Of a stretch of DNA of 64,000 nucleotides, positions 55,035-64,000 are shown in pieces (position 1 is the stretch's first letter; each line of letters opens with the position of its first letter). The notes under the pieces are model-generated. The model was not told the origin of the DNA, ran no database searches, and worked only from the letters and a program-made list of their open reading frames with translations. The translations under genes were made by a program, and so were the position numbers. Source of the stretch: Isoetes taiwanensis (taxonomy: Eukaryota > Streptophyta > Lycopodiopsida > Isoetales > Isoetaceae); NCBI GenBank assembly GCA_021234155.1, contig JAJEKV010000096.1, positions 2,603,678 through 2,667,677 of the forward strand, in the 5' to 3' direction.

Positions 55035-55959
55035 AGATTCCCTTATGCCCCATTCATGTACACTTTTCTATACAATACACCCTAATAACCATTACAACCT
55101 CATGTTACAAACATACCCTTTTATGAACTAGCAAACTATATGGGACGAACCTTTTTAGGTGGGGAAAAATTAATGGGTAAAAAGATCTTGCCGGGAGAAA
55201 TCGCATTAAATGGGAAATGGTACTAGTGTACCTTATATTGGAACTTAGTATAATGGTTGGTAATGGAATCGTTGAACATGGGGGTCGACTAGAGATTTCC
55301 TAACAAACCCTAGGCAAAATAGAGACTTTGTTATGATGGTTCTATGTTCCTTATACCATGAGTAGAATGGGCATTGTGTCATAAAAAGATGCATGCATGG
55401 CATGTCTAATGTGGAATCGCATTTCTATTAGAGAAAGGCATGGAGAATTGTATTCTATTATGATATCATCATTATGGTTATATTTGGATATTGCATGGAT
55501 TGCAATCATAATGGTATTGGAACATATATGCTTAATAAAATATTGCATAAGTGCATAGTCTCTTGGGGCCGGAGTCCTTGTGCGGTGGCTTGGACTTGCG
55601 CTTGTGTTTACGCGTGGCATTGAGCTTTGTTATCCTGGCTGGATTCTTTGTCGTGCTACATGGAAAAAGTGGTTCTCAGTCGTTGGATGCGGCATGGAAG
55701 GGTGTGTACACATGAGGACCTCCCCTCCCCCCCCCAGCTCTGTGGTCCGGATCAGCCCGGATGGCATGTTAGAACTGGAGTAGGCACTGTATGATAATGA
55801 GAATTAAGCATGCATATGGAAATGTTATCTGTGGCTTGTATGCATACTAACCTGGTTGGTTGGGTTTAGTGGGACTATTCGATAAGCAATGATGATTGTT
55901 ATGGTATTATGAGTTGTAATTATGTATGAATAATCCTTAAGTGCCCCAAATCCCCACTT

Positions 55960-56280
55960 AGTCTTTAGGACTAATCCCCAGGTTGGTGTAACCAGTACCT
56001 GATGGAGCCGAGTACAGTAATGCCACAGAGACCTGAGGATCAGAGAGTTGGAGACAAGATCAGGCGTGAGGAGGTGTCTAGATTTCCTTTACGAATTGGA
56101 GGACGAGGCTAGTGAGCATGTAACCGAGACAACCCAGAGATCAGAGGAGAGTCATCCTTCCAGGGTAGAAACTAGTATGGGATCTACCCCTAGTTTTTGT
56201 GGCCATAAATGCCTTAATGAGCGAACCCTCTGATGAAAAGAGTTCTCTAGTTGAAGATTTTTCTCATAACTAGCAATTGT
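55960..56280 (+). pseudogene. Gypsy 5' internal region (leader/gag-protease linker), truncated
   Basis: GAGCATGTAACCGAGACAAC, CAGAGGAGAGTCATCCTTCC and AGTTCTCTAGTTGAAGATTT match, inverted, the region 44400-44660 of the minus Gypsy copy. About 130 bp at 55965-56095 have no counterpart there. Homology stops at about 56275. Confidence 0.7.
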
Positions 56281-56838
56281 ATTGATTCTATAATGGGGCT
56301 CGCATGAAAATGACAAAAACCTCCGATAGATAGGCTTCTCATTCATCTAGCAGATTTTCTACAATGGTGGATAGTGGATAGCCGCACACATGCGAACCAC
56401 CCACGAAGAAAAATAAAAAGAATGTCCAATTATACAACTTGGACCCCAGAAAATACAATGCTACTAGATGTTTGGTTTGTGTACCTGCCGAAAGCTTATC
56501 ACGGGGATTAAAAAACCCTGCCCTTTCGGGTTTTCGAGGAAAAACCCTAGTGATAAGGCTTTGACAAGGGGCTTAGACAAATGTAAGGCTGAGAAATTGC
56601 TCCTAAAAAACCCACGAATGGAGAAGTCGAAGCGGCTATCACTTACCAACCTGTACCTGCACATCACCAACACTAGAACAAATGTGAAAAAACAAACCTC
56701 CCAAAGTGGAGAGGCTGATCACGCGTGCCACACAACAACAAAAGAGAAACCACTTCAAATAGAGGGTCTAGTCACGCGTGTCACGCGACAAATACATTAA
56801 ACAATTAAGGGCGGGGAAGGTGGGCTTCAGAGAAATAG
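56281..56838. mobile_element. Mixed fragments: dispersed-repeat start and LINE 3' hairpin module
   Basis: GGGGCTCGCATGAAAATGAC (56294-56313) is the start of the dispersed repeat of 34680. GGGGATTAAAAAACCCTGCC then CTTTCGGGTTTTCGAGG (56503-56537) is the LINE 3' module. Two CACGCGTG words (56721 and 56772) flank a short tandem duplication. No gene. Confidence 0.5.
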
Positions 56839-56839
56839 A

Positions 56840-57385
56840 GAATAAGATACTGCTGAGAGAGAAGAGGAAGCGCCGATGAGATGTTGATGAAGAACCTCGC
56901 CTAATATAGCGATCTCCCAACTAGAGAAAGCATTGAATGCATGCATGCGAGACATGCATGCTCGCTCCTTCTAGAATCTCGATCCGAGGGCTTGGGTTGA
57001 TGGGATTCTAGAACGGGGCTCACATGAAAACGACAAAAACCTCCCAAATAGAAGAGAACTTCCTTATAAAAATGGGATCGTGGGTGAAGGTCAAAGGATT
57101 ATGGCCAAAGAAGAGGCAAAGGAGAAAATGCCTGAAAGATGAAAGAAACGCCAAATTGGTCAATCCAAGCAAGGAGAAGCCCATCCCCTGCATAGCTTCA
57201 GAGAATAAAGAATAAGGTATACTGCTGAGAGAGAAGAGGAAGCGTCGCTGAGACGTTGATGAAAAACCTCGCCTAATATAGCGATCTCCCAACTAGAAAA
57301 AGCATGCAATGCATGCATGCGAGACATGCATGCTCACCCCCTCTGGAATCTCGATCCAAGGGCTCGGATCGATGGGATTGTGGTT
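56840..57385. repeat. Dispersed repeat, copies B and C in tandem (possible TRIM)
   Basis: The CTGCTGAGAGAGAAGAGGAA to TCTCGATCC block occurs at about 56851-56990 and again at 57223-57360. The CATGAAAACGACAAAAACCTC region lies between them. Two flanking copies around a short non-coding interior look like a terminal-repeat retrotransposon in miniature, though no primer site was recognised. Confidence 0.65.
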
Positions 57386-57995
57386 TTAGTGTCTTGGAAT
57401 TTTGAATGTATGTACATATATTATATGATTTATTTTCAACACTTGTTGAATGTTAATGAACAAAGATTTGATTCTTCACCATGATGTACAATGTATAAGA
57501 ACTTGCATCAATCTCTAAGGAGCTCCAACCACCCTGTGTAAATGTGTTAATATCAAGTGTGTAAAAGGAGATGATCCCAAGCTGCCTCAGAGAGGCCAAC
57601 TTGGCAAGCCCGTTACAATTTCCTAGTTAGCCTGGCCACACTATGACCCACTGCAAAATTCTGTCCATTTCTATGAATATCAAACTTCTACCAATGCCAT
57701 TAAAGATGCACTATCGATCTCTTAGAATTAACTACTTAAATGATCAACGAGGCATACCATTGTTGGTGCTTCAACAAAGCTAATGTTGGATTCATAATCA
57801 CCAGTTAGCATAAGTTTGTAATCTCCAAATAAAGTGATTTATAATAAATGTTTAACCTGTACTTGCGTGCTCTATATGGTTTTTTGTTGAACTTCTAGGA
57901 GGCGTTGCCTTTCTTTAAATATCTCTAAGAAGGTTTGCCTTTTGGTTCGTTCTCCTTCAATCTTATTCAAAGTGCATTATCTATAGTACACCCAG
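57386..57995. other. Intergenic, nothing recognised
   Basis: AT-rich, without domain or repeat evidence. Confidence 0.4.
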
Positions 57996-58001
57996 AATAG
58001 T

Positions 58002-58165
58002 GTCTTGGTCGTTAGTCTAGTGGTAACACATTAGTTTTAGCAACTATAGGTCTCGAATTCGAGACTGCCCAGAATTGCATTCTGAGCTGTTGGGCGTCTC
58101 ATAGATGCAATGTAAAGTGGTTGGGGGCAGAGCCCTACTGCTAGTTGTTTTTTTTTTTTTTTTTT
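58002..58165 (+). mobile_element. tRNA-derived SINE with T-rich tail
   Basis: A box GTTAGTCTAGTGGTAACA (58011-58028) and B box GGTCTCGAATTCGAGAC (58049-58065). The body runs to CTAGTTG followed by about 20 T (58147-58166). The A-to-B spacing and TTG-T tail resemble the Au-type plant SINEs, but family assignment was not tested. A partial copy is at 47995. Confidence 0.75.
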
Positions 58166-60284
58166 TGGTTCATTTTCTTAATGTTTTTTGTATTAGATCA
58201 AGTGGAGTTTTCTTGCAACGAAAATAACGATGACGACAATGCAAGATTGGTTGACGATATGCTCATATGATGTTGATATTGCTCTTTAAACAATGCCCCC
58301 ACTTGTTAACATGTTCAACACATAAAATTGATAATATTAAATAGATAAAAAAGACTAAACTACGTACAATGTTGCATGAAACTCAAGCATGTAATCAAGA
58401 CAATATCGATAAGCTAACATAGCATGCATCATTGTAGCCAAAAACTTAATTAAAAACTTAAAATATTGAATAGATAAAAAGAATGAAAGCACTCTCATGT
58501 CACAAGATACTTTAAGCATGTAGCCAAGACTGACATTTCATATTTAAGTGAGGTGTAAACTTGAAAAAACAATGGAAGATTGCCTTTTGTACACATATTA
58601 TCCCCATCGTCATAAATAATATTCACATGACATATCCATATGAAATAAGAATATCAAAATTGATCATGAATAAGATGTCTGCAAGCTCTAATAAAGCAAT
58701 GAAGCTACTTCCAAGAAAATTGGAAAAGCTGGGATGTGAGCACAAACGTTATAAATGTTGTTTTTTAACATCATGGGAAATTGTAATTTCACATCCCAAG
58801 GGTTTTTAATTAAAGTAATTGTTCCCAAATGATTAAAGATGTTTGATAATGTGATGAAACATATGTTCGATGAATATTGAATATTGAGTTTTTTATCATC
58901 AATGGAATCTTATCGTGGAACCTACAGTTCCTCGTGATATGTCATTCTACCATCCCAATGTAGATCTAAATCGAGAGGAACATCGCCAGGATGAAGATGT
59001 ACCCCATATCTATTTCTGGCAGTCTTTGAAGAACAATGCAACTGCGCAGAGCCTGTATTTACCTTGTTTGAATAAATATAGATAGTTGATGAACACTATT
59101 TTTGCTCCTTAATACTTCTAAGGAGTAGATTGTTCTTCAACATTTAGGACATGAATTATCCCATTAGAAATGAAATGAATTAAGGTCTATCATCCACGGA
59201 AACCATAAGGTCTACCAGACCCAATACAAGAAAGAGAGCACACCAAGACCATTACTTCCAATGAATAAAAAACGTCTGCCACGAAAGGTTCTACGAGTGA
59301 AAAATCTTACCAGAGAAACTATACATTTGTGTATATCAATGCAAAGATGGAGGACTCATTTCATCTCACTTATCGAGAACCTCAGGATATAGGATGATAA
59401 TGCCATTATTGCGGGGCATCTCGTATAAGCAAAGATAGTGGTCGATTAGGTGTAATCAAGTCAATATATTGTGCTCGTATAGTTGCAAATGCTGGATAAA
59501 CTTGAAAAATGTGGCATTAATCTTTAGTGGCTTCCCTTTGATAATATTGGTATTTCCATGCTTCTCATGGCCCATCTACCTGTTTCTATTTTGAGGCAAT
59601 GTGTACCAGTGTGATTGGATGCAATTGTTTACATGTCTTCATAAGTAAATGTGATAACAAGTATTGTTGTAGGCTAGGGGGAAGTGTGGGATTAATCTGG
59701 CTTTTGTAGTGTGATATTTTAGCCTCCGTCAAAGCAGCGGCATCCCAAAGCTTATCAAGCAAGCATGTATCGAGATATTATTTCAAGTGAGTGTGATCTT
59801 CATTATTCTGCATCTATACAGGGCATGAGCACGCTGCTCGCCATCACTTTTGGAATCTGCCAAAGTTTATACACTAGGTGCTTCTGGAATGGGTATTGTT
59901 CCTTGTTCTTTATATCAAAGCTAATTCTTAAGTTCAAAATAAAAGTCAAGAACATGGTAATATTCAAGGTTAATATGAAGACAATACTATTGAAGGCCAA
60001 AATGAATGCATCCAATTTAACACTTACTAATTAATGAGACTTTATACAAGTACCTACTACCCAGTGTTGGGTACTCCTTTAAGTAGTTTTATGATCCCTT
60101 TTTAATACTTTTTATGGTAGGGTATAGCATGCTTATGCCCTACAATCATTTCTCCTATGCATTCCATCTAGAGAACCAATATGCATATTTCTTCTTCCAA
60201 CATGCTTTAAGATGTTATGGACTCATGACGACTGTGTAGGCAAGTTTCAGAAATCGGGTGTCTCCCATGTTTACCACCTTTTGG
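58166..60284. other. Unassigned
   Basis: No domain recognised. Short frames at 58561-58809 and 59765-60034 are Lys/Ile-rich and match nothing. The region around 59690-59800 has an LTR-like feel but no second copy. Confidence 0.35.
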
Positions 60285-60370
60285 CAATCGAATAGAATAG
60301 AATAGATTTTTTATCGTCCACGGAGACCAATAGAGTATGTATCGTCCAAAGTGGAACACGGTCACTGAAG
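60285..60370 (-). mobile_element. LINE 3' terminus with (GAATA)n tail
   Basis: GAATAGAATAGAATAGATTT, then TTTATCGTCCACGGAGACC: on the minus strand GGTCTCCGTGGACGATAAAA followed by the pentamer tail. Confidence 0.6.
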
Positions 60371-61240
60371 CACAAGAGCATAGGAGCACAAGAGCCACAT
60401 GGCGTTGGTGCCATCACTTCACCCAGAAACTAACCACATATCACCCAAAAACAAAAACAAAACCAGCTGCGATCACCTCGATACTATTTTTACCGCATAA
60501 TAGAATGTGTTGCTCTAGAAGTCACCCCAACCTAAATAAAAAACAACTAAACAACAAATACAAAAACCAATGCAGCTTCGTGTAAATGACCGTTCATACA
60601 GTTTCTCCACAGCAATCTATATTTTTATTAAAGCCTAGGCATCAATGCCATAACTATGCTCATAGCCAACTAAGTGATAATAGCTTGAGTTATTGCCGGC
60701 CTATGATTTTCATGATCCATAACCATGAGCCATAGATCAATAGATGCATTGGTACCAAGCACTTCTACTAGCTAAAAAAATGAAAGCATTATTTGCCATA
60801 AATCCATCAATGGAAGAAACTCATTAGCTTCAATTATCTTAATATCTGACTCATGGGAGAGATGCAGTCGTGATTCTGGGTTGTGGTTCAAAGGATGTAT
60901 CCCCTCTGATATAGAAGCATACACATGAGAAGCAAAAAAAAGGGTCAAGGACCTAGACTTCTTTGAAGTCTCGGATACTTTTTTATGAGAGTAACCAGGA
61001 GTAATAACACTCCGACACACTAGATAGTATGTCATCTACATTACAAACACTTAAAAAGAAAAAAAAAAAGAAAAAAAAGAAAAGGGGAACTAGCAAGCAG
61101 CACACCAGAAGGCTTTAGCAAGGTAAACCTTATTAGGTTTTTATTTAGGCTTGGTATCACAATGTCTTAATGGAGCTAAATCTAATCTGATTAAGCAAGA
61201 AATGGTGTGATAAGATTGTGGTTGTGAAAAATTGTATTCT
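60371..61240. other. Intergenic, nothing recognised
   Basis: A-rich tracts at 61055-61082. No coding evidence. Confidence 0.4.
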
Positions 61241-61244
61241 TTTA

Positions 61245-62285
61245 ATGTTTTTTTTTTGAAGGACGACAAACGTTATTGAAACTCCAAGCCAAAAAGCAAA
61301 ATACAAATGCAGAGGCGGGAATAAAGTCTCAGAGGATAATCATGATCCACTGAGTAGAACCACCAGCCTATGCATAAGACAACACACTCAAATAGGACTC
61401 AAATATCAATTGTCGCTAAGGGGAGCAAGCGCGAAGAAATGGTAAGCCTTAACAAATTCTAGCTTGTGCGTCTTGGGAGGACAAGCTGCCGGGAGGAATA
61501 TCAAACCACGAAAGATAGGCGGTCAAGCGCCTTCGGATGGACCATAACAACCATCCACGATGCTAAATGAAATGCTTGGCTCCATAACTTATTCCAAGTA
61601 TCGGATAGGCGACCCGGAAGCACTTCGACTTGTCAATGTCACATGAAAAAGAAAGCGACCAAGACCAAACAGTGGAGATGAACACATAAAAGAAACAATG
61701 CTCAATGGTCTCACCGTCCCTTTTTTGCACAGTGCGATTAGGAGTCTTTGACACTCGAGGATCAAATCGTGGACAAGCACGTTCACACGAGGACATCGTG
61801 AAGAATCGCCACCAAAGCACGACCACCTTAGGATGAAGTAGTTTATCCCAAGCCCAAGTCCACATCGTCTCCAATTAGGAGGTGAAAGCTGAAGGGACCA
61901 CCTAGTGGATGGCGGAAGGATATCACTATTGACAAGCAACCTATACATAGAATTCACAAGCCTATGCTCATGAATACTCTGGTGGGAAACCCACATGCAC
62001 CCTTCAATAGCCTCTGGAGCAACCAATGGCAGAGTACTAGCAACCTTTTGCCAAATAGGTTTGTCCCATCGAGACAATGAGAATTTTGTTTGAAAGATTT
62101 GCCATGTCGCTAACTGGCCAGAATTATACCATGCCGCAACTGTCAAGATTCCTGCTAACCTCCAGCGCCGTTGAGTTAATGGATGAACCGAGGCACAAAG
62201 TGGAAGATTATTTTCCACAGGTATCCACCAACAAGGGGCATTCAGCTGATGACATGCAACAAATGTAGTCATCGAACGGTTTGTA
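61245..62285 (-). mobile_element. 5'-truncated L1-type LINE, C-terminal ORF2 and 3' UTR
   Basis: Minus strand. The frame 62272-61589 covers the post-reverse-transcriptase region (RRWRLAGILTVAAWYNSGQL, WDKPIWQKVASTLP). The frame 61874-61563 holds WAWDKLLHPKVVVLWWRFF, TVQKRDGETIEHCFF and VWSWSLSFSCDID, the zinc-binding end. Two frames are needed, so it is broken. The 3' UTR ends in a T-run at 61247-61257 and matches the LINE end at 435-635, so both belong to one family. No target duplication was found. Confidence 0.82.
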
Positions 62286-63400
62286 TTTGCAAAAATCTGG
62301 AGCCATTTTCTTGTTTGGATTTTTTTTGTATTAGTAGATCCTTTGCTTTAAGTTTCTCGATTGGATTATATACTTCTTCATAGTTAGTCTGCACGTTATC
62401 GAGTATATTGTGATATGCTTGTGTTCCTGTTTGGCTTGTACCTAATTGAACATTTGGACTTTTATTTTTGTTGTTTGTTAAACAATACCTATTGCATGTG
62501 TGTCATGGGAATGAGATGTCTAGTAGTTGTTTCTATTTTTGCAAATGGTTGTATGTTAGAACTCTCTATGTTGAGAACTCTCTATGAAAATGTGAATTGC
62601 AATGGGATCCACCTTAGCAACAAACCTCCACACATGATCATGAAGGCATTATTTGCATCTCTGGTTAAAGAGATGCTCATTTACAAATTGGTCATTCCGT
62701 AAGAAACACACTTACCATAAATGAGCTAAGCCTAGGCAAACTTGAACTCGCAAAACTCATGGTTTTTTACTTTCTCATAATTTTATTGTTAAGAAATCTA
62801 TGCTGTTTATTTTTTTAAGTAGTACATATTTTTGCATAAAAAAGGAAATCATTTACGATGTTTTGCCTTTCTCCATCAGACGTTCTATTTCCTTGGTACA
62901 ATCTTTTATGGTTATATTTTAAAGCAATACATATTTCTGCATGAAAAATAGAACGACCTAGGATGTTTTGCCTTTCTCCATGCATGGAAGCATTGCAACA
63001 CAAATTGTATGTTCATCTAGAAAATGCAAAAGAAGATGTGCAAAATAATGTAGATGGACTTCGACTATATATGCAAGTAGAAGACTGCATGTTTAGATCA
63101 TCAAATTTTGATTAAGGACAATGAGTGTCATGCCTCGGATGCATAGCATGCAATTGTCAAATTGAATTAAAAAAGACACTAAGTCAATTAAGCTCAGTAA
63201 TGTGATATAGAATGAGTATGTCGCATGCAAACAGTTACATTGCGAGTCTTTTGATTTAAGACACGGTAATTTGTTCTTTGTCTATTGATCCAGGCAATTA
63301 CAGTTATTAAGCTAGACAATCCTAGACAATAAGATCCAGACAATCCCATATACAAGAGAACATTTCTTACTTGAAACCTAGTTGATTCACGGCCACGAAC
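62286..63400. other. Unassigned
   Basis: AT-rich. A local ~100-bp duplication (TTTGCCTTTCTCCAT, TACATATTTTTGCAT and TACATATTTCTGCAT) lies at 62820-62990. No gene recognised. Confidence 0.4.
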
Positions 63401-63409
63401 GATTTTGGT

Positions 63410-64000
63410 TGGCGTATATTTGCATCCACTTGTTGGACGGATCTTTTTATCTGTGGCAATGGGTGCATGATAAATTTAATAAACAGATGGAGGAATGTTG
63501 GAACAAATCACGAAAAATGATGAGAAAAGATATCTGAGAAAAAACAAGGAGGACTTGGAATGACTTCCTCTTGCTTGAGAAACTTTTGCCGGAGGAGCTA
63601 TGTGTTCAATTGGACAAGCTGTTGGAAAGAAAACAAGAATAGATGGATGTTTGGGGCAATGCCATACTTTGGCAGTGGGGAGCATTCAAGATTGTGAAGG
63701 TGGGGTTCATGAGAGTTGGGCATACACATGATGATGTAGATGCATTCTTCGGAACTTTCTCTACCAAGCTCAAGAGAGAAAATATGACTAGTCTCCCTGA
63801 ACTAATAGATATGCTTGAGAGCTGAATTGGCCCCAATCCAATGGCTTTCTTGATGGATGAGGTTGCAGATTGAAATCATTTGTCGAGGGATACTTATTGG
63901 ATGGTAAGGATCAGTTGACATGACACACAAAGCCACTTTAGTTCAAGTTTTGGGTCAGGGAGGGAATACCGATCATGCAATATAAGTGGAGACTAGGTGA
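63410..64000 (+). pseudogene. Fragment of a conserved eukaryotic protein with GHTHDDVDA motif (DUF7869-like), runs off the window
   Basis: Segments in the plus strand read LCVQLDKLLERKQE, then a stop, then a clean frame 63643-63825 with GFMRVGHTHDDVDAFFGTFS and SLPELIDML. The frame is then interrupted by TGA, and a W-like stop codon precedes SFVEGYLLDGKDQ. REGIPIMQYKWRLG is at the very edge. This order (QLDN-like, GHTHEDVD-like, FVEGY, MQYKW) is that of a widespread eukaryotic family of unknown function that I associate with DUF7869. Some members are transposon-linked. At least two stops make it a probable pseudogene. The domain name is from memory. Confidence 0.55.

Larger units (their letters stand above)
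52255..55144 (-). mobile_element. Replitron-type transposon (element 52260-55139) in a Gypsy LTR
   Basis: The insertion is 2880 bp and is flanked by ATGGG at 52255-52259 and 55140-55144. The homologous minus LTR has ATGGG only once (near 45460), so it is the empty site. The element carries one long minus-strand frame for a Rep/HUH single-tyrosine endonuclease plus about 1.1 kb of non-coding sequence downstream of it. Replitrons are rolling-circle elements described from green algae and non-seed plants; they are distinct from Helitrons, which have two tyrosines and a helicase. No terminal inverted repeats are visible, in agreement with that group. B-box-like words (GGGTTTGAACCCC at 52602; GGGGTTCAATCCCC reversed at 53082) in the 3' part may be captured SINE pieces. 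Confidence 0.8.
51052..55960 (+). mobile_element. Gypsy LTR, plus copy, split by the Replitron insertion
   Basis: LTR sequence runs 51052-52259, is interrupted by 2880 bp, and resumes 55140-55960. It aligns with the minus LTR (47499-44690) on both sides of the break. After the second half, sequence matching the region upstream of the minus-copy protease follows (55960-56275), so the order is pol, LTR, 5' internal region. This is a tandem head-to-tail arrangement sharing one LTR, not a normal 3' end. Confidence 0.8.

Overview
The window looks like repeat-dense nuclear DNA of a land plant, most likely a non-seed plant such as a fern. The plant L1-type LINEs, Copia and Gypsy elements with initiator-Met-tRNA primer sites, tRNA-derived SINEs, an extensin-like gene and a plant-type intron-rich transporter gene all point to a plant. 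The fern suggestion rests mainly on the Replitron-type transposase, a group known to be abundant in non-seed plants. No organelle, bacterial or CRISPR sequence was seen. Most open frames are transposon remnants carrying stops and frameshifts.

Layout. 1-3220: a satellite-like block of two interleaved repeat types, two SINE copies and a 5'-truncated LINE with a 14-bp target duplication; one repeat type carries perfect heat-shock-element arrays. 3900-12800: a 7.8-kb minus-strand L1-type LINE with a 12-bp target duplication, inserted in a tandemly duplicated ~260-bp unit. 13100-15520: local tandem repeats and a pentamer microsatellite. 16420-21420: fragments of a second LINE group whose 3' ends terminate in microsatellites. 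22040-27440: two Copia copies in opposite orientation, with an LTR/primer site and a LINE fragment between them. 27937-28386: a proline-rich secreted protein gene (minus). 28900-37300: MITEs, LINE reverse transcriptase pieces and a short dispersed repeat.

38444-41506 holds the clearest cellular gene, a multi-exon major-facilitator (tetracycline-transporter/HIAT-like) gene with at least 14 exon segments. It has an in-frame TGA and a probable frameshift, so it is probably a pseudogene or damaged allele.

42290-57390: a foldback MITE, then a minus-strand Gypsy copy (43414-47499) whose LTR carries a hAT-type MITE, then a plus-strand Gypsy copy of the same family (48640-56290). The LTR of this second copy is split by a 2.88-kb insertion encoding a 425-codon HUH (Rep, single tyrosine) endonuclease. 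This is a Replitron-type rolling-circle transposon and the most interesting object here. Comparing the two LTR copies gives an empty site and exact insertion boundaries with a 5-bp duplication.

57390-64000 holds a SINE, another LINE (minus) and, at the right edge, a fragment of a conserved eukaryotic protein with a GHTHDDVDA motif.

The genes do not form a pathway. The window records nested insertion: Gypsy first, then hAT MITE and Replitron into its LTRs, and LINEs into satellite DNA.
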